Assembly: GCF_914271435.1 (NCBI RefSeq)
Contig: NZ_CAJZAI010000001.1
Location: 620,001 to 684,000, forward strand
From: Cupriavidus laharis
Lineage (GTDB): Bacteria; Pseudomonadota; Gammaproteobacteria; Burkholderiales; Burkholderiaceae
Direction: 5' to 3'
Length of the DNA: 64,000 nucleotides
Both the position numbers and the translations under genes were made by a program. Shown piece by piece: positions 8,857 through 17,744 of this stretch (positions within the stretch are counted from its first letter, which is position 1; each line of letters begins with the position of its first letter). The notes beneath the pieces are model-generated. The model ran no database searches and had not been told where the DNA came from. It worked only from the letters and a program-made list of their open reading frames with translations.

Positions 8857-10050
8857 GGAGGTTTCCCAGAATTTGTACGCGGATGTTCTCTGCCCCCTGG
8901 CTTTGCTGGAGTGTGGTCAGCCCATCCGGATTCGTGGCGCCCTCGATCACGCTGCCGTCCGACTGCGTCAGGCGGAATTTCCGATTTCTGGCAGGCGAGC
9001 CGTCGGGCAGATGCAGATACACCTCCTGGTCGAAATCGCTTCACGCAGGTTGCCCGCGCCGAAACAGCGCAGCCCCTGCGAGCGAATGGCCTCCATGCGA
9101 ATGCGGGCGATCATGTCGCCTTCGTTCCATGGGTGGTTGTCCGTCGCGGGCTGGGCGTGTTCGCTTGGGAAGTCGTACACCTCCTGATGCAGCTCGCCAG
9201 TATTCAGTCCGGTGTCTCTCGGGTCCGAACTGCTGGCAGTCAGGTTGCCGCGCGGCTGGGTGAAGCTGTAGGCATTGGTCGTGTACTTGCCGGCTACCAC
9301 GGCATCGACGACCGTGAAGGTATCGAGATGTTCCTGGTCGATCCGGACTCCGGGCGGGTGAATCTCCAGAACCTGATACGCCTCGCTCGGCATGGTGAGG
9401 TAGCCGCCCACGTGGTCGACCAGAACCAGGCGATGCCTGCCGGCCGAATGTTCGAAGAACCAGGATATTCCCCAGTGCTGCATCAGCCGGGCGACGAAAA
9501 CGTAGTCGCTTTCATTGCACTGGGTGCGATAGACCCGTTTTGGGTACTTCGCCGCGTCCAGCCTGCGCTCGACGGGGAAGGTATAGGCGGACAGGACTTC
9601 CTCGATGATTTCGATATCCGTGCGGTTCTCGAAAACGCGGCTGTTCCGGTTCTGCGAGGCAATCCAGAGCCATGGACGCAGTGTCAGTCCATAGACAAAG
9701 TGCCGCCCCTCGGCGCGCAGGTAGCGGGCGCGATCGACAATGCCACTGATTTCGCGGGTACCCGAGCCGATGCGGCCGGCCAACCCCTTACCCATGCCAT
9801 CGAGTTCGATCCGTACTGTGAGCTCGCGCCCGTTCATCTCGCGCAGGTCGAAGTTGCCTTCCGGGCCGTGGAAGTTGTACGGCTTGTCGGGGGTCTTGAG
9901 TTCGAGTTCGTATTCGAACAGGCTGCAGAGGTTCTCGTGACCCTCCAGGCGCACGAAGGTGAAAGGGGACTGGCCCAGAATTTCCGGCAAGGCCGGACCG
10001 GCGACCGTGACGGTGCGGGCGGGGAACGGCAGATGATCGCGGATACCCAT
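8846..10050 (-). pseudogene. vgrG remnant: N-terminal half joined out of frame to the C-terminal tail
   Basis: From ATG 10050 (with AGGAGG 8 bases upstream) a clear VgrG gp27-like domain runs: FTFVRLEGHENLCSLFEYEL, FENRTDIEIIEEVL, ESDYVFVARLMQHWGISWFF, to GDMIARIRMEAIRSQ and GAGNLR near 9050. There the frame is lost and ends at 8968. From about 9045 another frame on the same strand encodes a typical VgrG C-terminal tail (SDFDQEVYLHLPDG, LTQSDGSVIEGATNPDG, GAENIRVQILGN) ending at TGA 8846. The OB-fold, needle and DUF2345 regions (usually several hundred residues) are missing between them. Simplest reading: an internal deletion that also shifted the frame, so no functional spike is made from this copy. 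Confidence 0.85.
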
Positions 10051-10270
10051 GCGAACGGCCTCCTGAGATGAGGATTCCCGCAGGGCACCCGTGATGCGCG
10101 TGAAGCACCTGCTGCGGACCGAAGGCGATGTTATCCGCAGGCAGCGCGTTACATGTGTCAACTATTGCAATATTCGCAGCGTCGGCCGCCAGGGTATGGG
10201 CGTCCTTCCGTACGAGTGCCGTGGGGCCCGGGACGCTCGCATTCGACGACCAGTTGCAGGAGTCCCGCTA
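10051..10270. other. intergenic region upstream of vgrG remnant
   Basis: 220 bases between the vgrG remnant and the stop of the outer-membrane protein gene. It holds the vgrG ribosome site (AGGAGG, minus strand) and an AT-richer stretch around 10149-10178, where a minus-strand promoter could lie. I see no gene and no convincing terminator hairpin. Confidence 0.5.
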
Positions 10271-11296
10271 TCAGAAGCGATAGCCGACGCCTGCCAGGAA
10301 GATGTCGGCGTCGCGGTCGTAGCCGGTCATCACGCGGTTCCACGACAGCCGGCCCAGCCAGTGCTCGCTGATGCGGTAGCTGGCCGACATCGTCAGCAGC
10401 CCGGCCCAGCGCGAGGGCGAGCTATCCGCCCCCGGCCCGCCGACATGCAGCGTGGTGGCATAGTACGGACCGGCGCCGACGCCTAGCGTCAGCCGGTCGC
10501 CAAAGAATCCACCGCTGAGCCACGCCTGCGCCGCCACGCCGCGGCGGCGCAGCAGGTCCGAACTGCCCTCCGAGAAGTAGCTCAGCGTTCCTTCGACGCC
10601 CCGCCAGAAACCGTGCCGGTACTCCACTGCCGCCGCGAAGTCCGTTTCCGAATCAAAGCTGTTGACGATATTGGTGCCAAGAAAGATCGTCAGCTCGTCG
10701 CCGGTCAGGGCACTGGTGCGCGTGCCCGCAACGAACGGGCCGTCGCGCCGGCCATGGTCGAGCTGGTAGCCCACACCGAGCAACAGCGTGTTGGCGTTGA
10801 AGCTAGACGGTGCCTGGATGCGGTTGAACCGCGCCTGCACCATCCAGGGGCCGCCCCTGACGTACCAGGTTGCGGCCGTGCTGGCCAGCAGCGCGACGCC
10901 ATGGCGATTGCTGTAGCTGTCGTCGGGCCGGGCGTCCGTGGTGTCGAAATACAGGTAGGGGCCGGCGCCTGCCGAGAACGCAAACTGGCGGCCAGGTGTC
11001 AGCCAGCGCCACCATAGCTGGGCGCCGTGGCCGTCGCGATGGCGACCGCTGATGTGTCCTTCGTTCAGGTAGGTGTAGGTCGCATACCAGTTGTCCGTGA
11101 GGTTCTGCTGGTAGCTGTAGGCATAGACCGCGCTGCGGTCGTCGTCACCGTGGATCGGCGGGTTGGTGTAGGCGCCGCCCATCAGCAGCAGCTCCTGCCC
11201 GTGTGCCGCTTGCTGCAGCATGGCCAGCAGCAGGCTGCCAGCCAGGGGCATGACGCGCTGCCAGATGCTGAAGGTCCTGCGGTTGGCGCATTGCAT
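10271..11296 (-). CDS. predicted outer-membrane beta-barrel protein
   Basis: 341 residues. An N-terminal signal peptide ends near AAHGQ (about residue 34). The rest alternates aromatic and polar residues in short strands rich in Gly, Tyr and Trp (YAYSYQQNLTDNWYATYTYL, AGVGYRF), and the chain ends in Phe, the usual C-terminal signature for outer-membrane barrels. It resembles no named porin that I can place, so function is unknown. It stands alone between the T6SS cassette and lysS. The start could also be the Met at residue 16 (11251), which would give a more ordinary signal peptide length. Confidence 0.75.
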   Translation of the reverse strand: MQCANRRTFSIWQRVMPLAGSLLLAMLQQAAHGQELLLMGGAYTNPPIHGDDDRSAVYAYSYQQNLTDNWYATYTYLNEGHISGRHRDGHGAQLWWRWLTPGRQFAFSAGAGPYLYFDTTDARPDDSYSNRHGVALLASTAATWYVRGGPWMVQARFNRIQAPSSFNANTLLLGVGYQLDHGRRDGPFVAGTRTSALTGDELTIFLGTNIVNSFDSETDFAAAVEYRHGFWRGVEGTLSYFSEGSSDLLRRRGVAAQAWLSGGFFGDRLTLGVGAGPYYATTLHVGGPGADSSPSRWAGLLTMSASYRISEHWLGRLSWNRVMTGYDRDADIFLAGVGYRF

Positions 11297-11453
11297 CTTG
11301 TGGATTCCGATGAGCCTGGACGCTCAGGAATCATAGCAAAGTGCAGGGGAGGTTTCTGCGGAAGGGCCGGGCTCTTTGTGTTACGGAATATTCCGCCCGG
11401 ACGCGTACGTGGACACGGGCTCCCCCGGGCGTGAGCAAATCACGGGAGCAAAG

Positions 11454-11476
11454 AAAAACCCCGCCTTGGGGCGGGG
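11454..11476 (-). terminator. intrinsic terminator of lysS
   Basis: On the minus strand CCCCGCC pairs with GGCGGGG around a 4-base loop and is followed by TTTTT (plus-strand 11458-11454). It lies about 50 bases beyond the lysS stop, in the right orientation. Confidence 0.85.
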
Positions 11477-11526
11477 CTCAGATCGCTGGCAAAGGGGAGA
11501 AACCAGCCAGCGTGTCAGGCTTGTAC

Positions 11527-13068
11527 TCAATCCTCCCGCCGCAGGTGCGGGAACAGAATGACGTCGCGGATGTTCGGGCTGTCGGTCAGCAGCATCACCA
11601 GGCGGTCGATGCCGATGCCGCAGCCGCCCGTCGGGGGCATGCCGTATTCGAGCGCGCGGATGTAGTCGGCGTCGTAGTACATGGCCTCTTCGTCGCCGGC
11701 GTCCTTTTGCTCGACCTGCTTGCGGAAGCGCTCGGCCTGGTCTTCGGCATCGTTGAGCTCCGAGAAGCCGTTGGCGATCTCGCGGCCGGTGATGAACAGC
11801 TCGAAACGCTCCGTGATGCCCGGCACCGTGTCCGAGGCACGCGCCAGCGGCGAGACTTCCACCGGGTAGTCGACGATGAAGGTCGGCTCCCAGAGCTGGC
11901 TTTCGGCGGTTTCCTCGAACAGCACGAGCTGCAGCGTGCCAATTCCGGCGTTGAGGAACTGCGGCGCGCTGGTGTTGACGCCGAACTTCTTCAGCTCGGT
12001 GCGCAGGAACCCGGCGTCGGCCAGCTGCGCGTCGGTGTATTGCGGCGCGAATTTCTGGATGGCCTGGCAGATCGTCAGGCGGTGGAACGGCTTCGACAGG
12101 TCCAGTTCGCGGCCCTGGTAGGTCAGCACGGCGGTGCCACTGGCGTCGATGGCGGCCTGGCGGATCAGGTTCTCGGTGAAGTCCATCAGCCAGCGGTAGT
12201 CCGTGTAGGCCGCGTAGAACTCCATCATGGTGAACTCGGGGTTGTGGCGCGGGCTCACCCCCTCGTTGCGGAAGTTGCGGTTGATCTCGAACACGCGCTC
12301 GAAGCCACCGACGATCAGGCGCTTCAGGTACAGCTCGGGCGCGATGCGCATGAACATCTGCATGTCCAGCGCGTTGTGGTGCGTGATGAACGGCTTGGCC
12401 GCAGCGCCGCCCGGGATCGGGTGCAGCATCGGCGTTTCGACTTCCATGAAGCCGGCGTCGGCCATATGGCGGCGCAGCGACGACATCGCCTTGGTGCGCG
12501 CGCGGAAGGTATTGCGGGTTTCCGGCGAGACGATCAGGTCCACATAGCGCTGGCGGTACTTCATTTCCTGGTCGGCCAGGCCGTGGAACTTGTCCGGCAG
12601 CGGGCGCAGCGACTTGGACAGCAGGCGCAGTTCCTGCACCTGCACCGACAGCTCGCCCTTGTTGGTGCGGAACAGCACGCCGCGCGCGCTGATGATGTCG
12701 CCGAGGTCCCAGTGCTTGAAGGCGGCGTAGACGTCTTCGCCAACCTTGTCGCGCGTGATGTAGAACTGGATCTGGCCGCTGCCGTCCTGCACGGTGGCGA
12801 AGCTGGCCTTGCCCATCACGCGCTTGAGCATCATGCGGCCGGCGATGGCGACTTCCACCGGGCTGGCTTCCAGCGTGGGCTGGTCGGTCTCGCCATACTG
12901 GGCGTGCAGCGCGCCGGCCTGGTGGGTCGGGCGGAAATCGTTGGGGAAGGCCACGCCTTGCTGGCGCAGGGCCGCCAGTTTCTCGCGCCGCTCCGCGATG
13001 ATCTTGTTCTCGTCTGCGGCGGGCGTGTCTGAGGCCGGTGCGGCCTGGGCGCGGGTGGGTTCGGTCAT
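11527..13068 (-). CDS. lysS: lysyl-tRNA synthetase, class II
   Basis: 513-residue class II enzyme charging tRNA-Lys. N-terminal OB-fold ([38 protein letters not shown]), motif 2 ([19 protein letters not shown]) and motif 3 near the end ([16 protein letters not shown]). Length fits LysS (about 505). ATG 13068 gives MTEPTRAQ, the usual variable N-terminus; a start at 13095 would add nine residues with no support. It is the last gene of a minus-strand set prfB, SDR, lysS; the SDR ends 51 bases upstream. A terminator follows at 11454-11476. Confidence 0.97.
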   Translation of the reverse strand: MTEPTRAQAAPASDTPAADENKIIAERREKLAALRQQGVAFPNDFRPTHQAGALHAQYGETDQPTLEASPVEVAIAGRMMLKRVMGKASFATVQDGSGQIQFYITRDKVGEDVYAAFKHWDLGDIISARGVLFRTNKGELSVQVQELRLLSKSLRPLPDKFHGLADQEMKYRQRYVDLIVSPETRNTFRARTKAMSSLRRHMADAGFMEVETPMLHPIPGGAAAKPFITHHNALDMQMFMRIAPELYLKRLIVGGFERVFEINRNFRNEGVSPRHNPEFTMMEFYAAYTDYRWLMDFTENLIRQAAIDASGTAVLTYQGRELDLSKPFHRLTICQAIQKFAPQYTDAQLADAGFLRTELKKFGVNTSAPQFLNAGIGTLQLVLFEETAESQLWEPTFIVDYPVEVSPLARASDTVPGITERFELFITGREIANGFSELNDAEDQAERFRKQVEQKDAGDEEAMYYDADYIRALEYGMPPTGGCGIGIDRLVMLLTDSPNIRDVILFPHLRRED

Positions 13069-13119
13069 GATGTCTTGTCGGGTCGCGCGCGGCATGCCGC
13101 GCGCGGGTTCAGTATGGCT

Positions 13120-13878
13120 TCAGTAATTGCGCAGGTCGTCCAGCTCGGTGCTGCCGAAGTCCGGGCGATGCAGGTAAGCAAGGATGCGGCCGGCGGTTTC
13201 TTCGGCGGAAGCAAGCTGCTGGTTTGCTTTCAGGTCGCGGAAGCGCTGCACCTGGGCAAAGTCGGCATTGCGGATGGTGTCCTGCATGCCGGTGTCGACC
13301 ACGCCCGGTGCCAGGGCCACCGCGCGCACGGTGCGCGGCGCCGGCGTGCCGGCGTACTCGGCGTTGACCGAGCGGATGAACATGTCGAGCCCGGCCTTGC
13401 CGGCGCAGTAGGCGCTCCAGCCCTCGATCGGGTGGCGTGCCGCGCCGGACGAGATGGCGAGCACCTTGCGCGGGCAGTCGAACTTCTCGGTGCGTTCCAG
13501 GAACGCGCCGGTCATGATCATCGGCGTGGCCAGGTTGGTCAGCAGGTGCGGCAGCAACGTGCTTTCCTGCAGGCGCGAGACGGGGCCGATCGGCTCGACC
13601 ACGCCGGCGTTCAGGATCAGCGTGGCGCTGGCGGGCGGCTGGTCCTGGCTCTCCAGCACGCTGGACAGCCAGCCGGCGGCCGACGCGGGCTGCGACAGGT
13701 CCTGCAGGTGCCAGGCTACCGGCACGCCGCTCATGGTGGCAACGCGCTCAAGCTCAAGGTTGCGGCTGCGCGCCACGCATACCAGGCGGTTGCCCGGCAC
13801 GAGCAGGGCATTGGTCAGTGCCGCACCAAGCCCGCGCGAGGCGCCGGTGATGATGTAGAGGTGGTCTGCTTCGCTCAT
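13120..13878 (-). CDS. SDR family oxidoreductase
   Basis: 252-residue short-chain dehydrogenase/reductase. Cofactor motif TGASRGLG (11-18), NAG (90-92), catalytic S144 (AISSG), Y157 and K161 (YCAGK). The overall pattern (ITGASRGLGAALTNALL, IRNADFAQVQRFRDLK) is close to sepiapterin/benzil-reductase-like SDRs; substrate unknown. It sits between prfB and lysS, genes that are adjacent in many bacteria, so it is an inserted third member. ATG 13878 gives the family start (MSEADHLYIITG); the frame continues upstream to 13944 without family support. Confidence 0.88.
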   Translation of the reverse strand: MSEADHLYIITGASRGLGAALTNALLVPGNRLVCVARSRNLELERVATMSGVPVAWHLQDLSQPASAAGWLSSVLESQDQPPASATLILNAGVVEPIGPVSRLQESTLLPHLLTNLATPMIMTGAFLERTEKFDCPRKVLAISSGAARHPIEGWSAYCAGKAGLDMFIRSVNAEYAGTPAPRTVRAVALAPGVVDTGMQDTIRNADFAQVQRFRDLKANQQLASAEETAGRILAYLHRPDFGSTELDDLRNY

Positions 13879-13971
13879 GATGCCCCGGTTGGAGGAGCCG
13901 CCCGGCGGGCGGTGCGTCGTTGGCGGTGGTTGCCGGGCTGCCATGCCCGCACGGCGGACATGGCAGCGGCC

Positions 13972-15076
13972 TTACAGTCCCTGCTTGAGGCTGGCCTCGA
14001 TGAACGGGTCCAGATCGCCGTCCAGCACCTTCTGGGTGTTGGACATTTCCACGTTGGTGCGCAGGTCCTTGATGCGGCTCTGGTCCAGCACGTACGAGCG
14101 GATCTGGTGGCCCCAGCCCACGTCGGTCTTGCCGGCTTCGAGCTTGTCGGCCTCGGCCTGGCGCTTGCGCATCTCGTGCTCGTACAGGCGCGACTTCAGC
14201 ATCGACATGGCCTCGGCACGGTTGCGGTGCTGCGAACGGTCGTTCTGGCACTGCACCACGATGCCGGTCGGGATGTGCGTGATCCGCACGGCCGAATCGG
14301 TCTTGTTGATGTGCTGGCCGCCGGCGCCCGAAGCGCGGTAGGTATCCACGCGCAGGTCGGCCGGGTTGACCTCGACCTCGAACGAGTCATCGACTTCCGG
14401 ATACACGAACACCGACGAGAACGAGGTATGGCGTCCGCCCGACGAATCGAACGGCGACTTGCGCACCAGCCGGTGCACGCCCGTTTCCGTGCGCAGGTAG
14501 CCGAAGGCGTATTCGCCCTCGATCTTGATGGTCGCGCTCTTGATGCCGGCCACGTCGCCTTCGGATTCTTCGAGCACCTCGGCCTTGAAGCCCTTGCGTT
14601 CGCAGTACTTCAGGTACTGGCGCAGCAACATGGACGCCCAGTCGCACGCTTCGGTGCCGCCGGCGCCGGCCTGGATGTCGATGAAGGCGTTGGCCTGGTC
14701 CATCTCGCCCGAGAACATCCGGCGGAATTCCATCCCCGCCACGATTTCCTCGAAGCCCTTGACGTCGGTCTCGATCGACTCGAGGGTTTCGTCGTCGCCT
14801 TCTTCCCTGGCGAGCTCGAACAGCTCATCGGCACCATTGAGGTCGTCCGTGAGCTTGCCGAGGACGCTCACCACGCCCTCGAGTGCTTTCTTTTCCTTGC
14901 CGAGATCCTGGGCGCGCTTGGGGTTGTTCCAGACGTCCGGGTCTTCCAGCAGGCCGTTGACTTCTTCCAGCCTTCCTACTTTGACATCGTAGTCAAAGAT
15001 ACCCCCGTAGATCTTCCGTCCGGGAACGGAGATCGGAGATGGCACCGGAGATGGCGTTGAGGCGTTCTGCTTCCAT
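13972..15076 (-). CDS. prfB: peptide chain release factor 2 (programmed +1 frameshift)
   Basis: Release factor for UGA/UAA. It must be read as two frames: ATG 15076 encodes [10 protein letters not shown]... through EDLRGYL and hits an in-frame UGA at 14995-14993; translation then shifts +1 and continues [11 protein letters not shown] to 13972, giving about 367 residues. Codon-recognition tripeptide SPF (VRKSPFDSS) and the catalytic GGQ ([10 protein letters not shown]) are both present. A long unshifted frame starting at 15288 reads through the upstream region and lacks the true N-terminus. Candidate -10 TATAAT on the minus strand at 15109-15104. Confidence 0.96.
14992..15006 (-). promoter_or_regulatory. 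prfB programmed frameshift site
   Basis: Minus-strand GGGGGTATCTTTGAC with an A upstream: the Shine-Dalgarno-like AGGGGG three bases before CUU UGA C, the same arrangement as in E. coli. Low RF2 slows termination at UGA and favours the +1 slip, so RF2 controls its own level. Confidence 0.95.
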
Positions 15077-15278
15077 GATGATCCTGCGCTTCGAAAACCT
15101 TGAATTATAGCGGATTCGGGCCGTATTTCGGGCCGCCGGGCGGCGCCGGCAGCCCATTCCCGCCCGAACTGCGGACCCCGCCGGCGGTCTACTGGGCGGG
15201 CCGCGTGGCGCCGGCGGCGATAATAGAGCCCCTGCAGACCCGCAAGTCGCCCCCCGAAGACCACACCAACAGGGACGA

Positions 15279-15995
15279 ATGACGCCAACTAGACACGATA
15301 TTGCCGGCCGACGCCGGATGCTGGGATGGATACTCGCGGCCGCTTCCGCCGCGCTGGCCGCCGGTTGCGGCACCATGTCCTCCGAACCCGCGCCCGAGGG
15401 CTTCTACCGCGTGGAGAGCGGCGACACGCTGTATTCGATCGCGCGCAAGCATCGCCGCAATGTGCGCGATCTGGTGCGCTGGAACAACCTGCCGAGCGCG
15501 GATCGCATCGAAGTCGGCCAGCTTATCCGGGTCAGGCCGCCGGGCACGGCGACCGCTTCGTCATCCGGCACGCCGCCTCAGAATGTGACTGATACGCCGC
15601 GCGCGGACGCCGGCGGCCAGTCGAAGCCGCCCGCGAGCGCGATCCGGCTGCAGTGGCCCGCCGACGGCAAGGTCATGGCGCGCTTCTCGCCGCCTGCGAG
15701 CAAGGGCCTGACCATTGCGGTACCGCCTGGCGGCACCGTGAAGGCCGCCGCGGCGGGCTGGGCCATCCACGTCGGCAACTTGCGCGGCTACGGCATGCTG
15801 GTGATTGTCAAGCACAACGACGATTGGCTGACCGTCTACGGCAACCTGGACAAGCCGCTGGTCAGCGAAGGCGCGCGCGTTGCCGCGGGCCAGGACGTCG
15901 GCCGCATGGGCAACACCGCTGGCGAACTGCACTTCGAAGTGCGCGGCAACGGCAAGCCGGTCGATCCGGCCAACTACCTGCCAGCGCGCGGCTAA
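15279..15995 (+). CDS. LysM/LytM-domain lipoprotein (degenerate M23, NlpD-like)
   Basis: 238-residue predicted lipoprotein: lipobox LAAGC (C30), one LysM peptidoglycan-binding domain ([16 protein letters not shown] to QLIRV, about 43-87), a Ser/Pro linker, and a C-terminal LytM/M23 domain. The M23 zinc residues are not all there: the first motif reads KGLTIAV instead of HxGxD, and the last reads ELHFEV instead of HLHFE. This pattern is known from NlpD/EnvC-type activators of cell-wall amidases rather than active peptidases. Divergent from prfB; recJ converges on it 14 bases downstream. Confidence 0.88.
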   Translation: MTPTRHDIAGRRRMLGWILAAASAALAAGCGTMSSEPAPEGFYRVESGDTLYSIARKHRRNVRDLVRWNNLPSADRIEVGQLIRVRPPGTATASSSGTPPQNVTDTPRADAGGQSKPPASAIRLQWPADGKVMARFSPPASKGLTIAVPPGGTVKAAAAGWAIHVGNLRGYGMLVIVKHNDDWLTVYGNLDKPLVSEGARVAAGQDVGRMGNTAGELHFEVRGNGKPVDPANYLPARG

Positions 15996-16009
15996 GGGGC
16001 TGCGCTCCG

Positions 16010-17707
16010 CTACTGCGCGTGCTCGATCACGAGCTGTACGCGCGTGATGCCGTTGAAGGTATTGTTGTCGAGCCGGTAGGCTACCTGAGCGCTGGCGCCG
16101 AGCTCGTCGGCGTGATTGAACCAGATCGCGTCGAAGCGCTGCTTGCCGCGCCCGAGCTGCAGCTTGAGGTGCTTGCCCTTGAGCACGCTCTGGCGCAGCA
16201 CGTCGAACTCGCCGCAGAAGGTCGGCGCCGGAAAGCCCTGGCCCCACACCTGCTGCTCCAGCAGCGTGACGAATTCCGGGCTGAAGCACTGGTCCTCGAT
16301 GTCGCCGTCGGTCTCGATCACGCGCGCGAGCTGGTCGTCGGTCAGCCATTCCCTGCCGACCGCTTCGAAGGCTTCCTGGAACTCGGCAAAGCGCTCGGCG
16401 CGCACGGTCAGGCCGGCCGCCATGGCGTGGCCGCCGAACTTGACCATCATGCCCGGGCAGCGCTTGGAGACCAGGTCGAGCGCATCGCGCAGGTGGAAGC
16501 CGGGGATCGAGCGGCCGGACCCCTTGACCGTGGTGTCGTCGCCGGGCGCGAAGGTGATGGTCGGGCGATGGAACTTGTCCTTCAGCCGCGAGGCGACGAT
16601 GCCGATCACGCCCTGGTGCCAGGTGTCGTTGAACACGCTGACGGTAAAGCGTGCCGACGGATCGAGGCCGGCCAGCGGCTGTTCGAGGATCTGCAAGGCT
16701 TCCTGCTGCATGCCGGCTTCGATGTCGCGCCGCTCGCGGTTCATGCCGTCCAGCTCCTGGGCGATTTCCCAGGCACGGTTGGCATCGTCTGTCAGCAGGC
16801 ATTCGATGCCGAGCGACATGTCGGCGAGCCGGCCGGCGGCATTCAGCCGCGGGCCCAGGCCGAAACCAAGGTCGAAGGTGTTGGCCCGCGCGGCCTCACG
16901 GCCCGCGGCACGGAACAGCGCGGCGACGCCCGGTTGCATGCGGCCGGCACGCATCCGCTTCAGGCCCTGTGCCACCAGGATGCGGTTGTTGGCGTCGAGC
17001 TTGACCACGTCGGCCACCGTTCCCAGGGCCACCAGATCCAGCAGCGTTTGCAGCGGTGGCTGGGTTTGCTGCGTGTAGACACCGCGCTTGCGCAGTTCGG
17101 CGCGCAGCGCCAGCAGCACGTAGAACATCACGCCCACGCCGGCCAGGTTCTTGCTGGGGAATTCACAGCCCGGCTGGTTCGGATTGACGATCACCGCCGC
17201 CTCGGGCAGCTCCGCGCCCGGAAGGTGGTGGTCGGTCACCACCACGTCGATGCCCAGCGCGTTGGCGGCTGCCACGCCGTCGACGCTCGCAATGCCGTTG
17301 TCGACCGTCACGATCACGTCGGGCTGCTGCTTCGCAGCCAGTGCGACGATCTCCGGCGTCAGCCCATAGCCGTACTCGAAACGGTTGGGGACGATGTATT
17401 CCACGCGTGCGCCCAGCATGCGCAGCCCGCGCACGCCGACCGCGCAGGCCGTCGCGCCGTCGCAGTCATAGTCGGCCACGATCAGCAGGCGCTTTTGTGC
17501 TGCAATCGCGTCGGCCAGGTACCCGGCGGCATGGCCGATGCCCTTCATGGCCGCGGGCGGCACCAGCTCCGGCAGTTCGGTGGAGAGTTCGGACGGCTGC
17601 GCCACGCCGCGCGCGGACAGGATGCGGGCCAGGGTCGGGTGCAGGCCGGCGGCGGCCAGGGTGCTGGCGTGCTCGGTGGAGTAGGGGCGGATGGCAATCC
17701 GGGTCAT
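16010..17707 (-). CDS. recJ: single-stranded-DNA-specific exonuclease RecJ
   Basis: 565-residue 5'-3' exonuclease of the DHH family, used in recombination and repair. Metal-binding motifs: DYDCDG (79-84) and DHH (159-161, VTDHHLPG), then GGHAMAAGL in the DHHA1 half. Length fits RecJ (577 in E. coli). ATG 17707 gives MTRIAIRPYS; the frame continues upstream to 18079 through the neighbouring gene and that part is not real. The gene 5' to it on the same strand ends 37 bases away. Confidence 0.96.
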   Translation of the reverse strand: MTRIAIRPYSTEHASTLAAAGLHPTLARILSARGVAQPSELSTELPELVPPAAMKGIGHAAGYLADAIAAQKRLLIVADYDCDGATACAVGVRGLRMLGARVEYIVPNRFEYGYGLTPEIVALAAKQQPDVIVTVDNGIASVDGVAAANALGIDVVVTDHHLPGAELPEAAVIVNPNQPGCEFPSKNLAGVGVMFYVLLALRAELRKRGVYTQQTQPPLQTLLDLVALGTVADVVKLDANNRILVAQGLKRMRAGRMQPGVAALFRAAGREAARANTFDLGFGLGPRLNAAGRLADMSLGIECLLTDDANRAWEIAQELDGMNRERRDIEAGMQQEALQILEQPLAGLDPSARFTVSVFNDTWHQGVIGIVASRLKDKFHRPTITFAPGDDTTVKGSGRSIPGFHLRDALDLVSKRCPGMMVKFGGHAMAAGLTVRAERFAEFQEAFEAVGREWLTDDQLARVIETDGDIEDQCFSPEFVTLLEQQVWGQGFPAPTFCGEFDVLRQSVLKGKHLKLQLGRGKQRFDAIWFNHADELGASAQVAYRLDNNTFNGITRVQLVIEHAQ

Positions 17708-17744
17708 GGGGCGGTCTGCTTCTTCTGTATCTGTATTCGGGGGT

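Noticed and set aside
8968..10161. Reading the vgrG frame as a complete 397-residue VgrG
   Set aside because: The last 25-30 residues are out of frame and the OB-fold/needle region is missing; also the start upstream of 10050 has no support.
11341..13032. 563-codon plus-strand open frame opposite lysS
   Set aside because: Shadow of lysS; composition (runs of A, H, V, R, L) matches no protein family.
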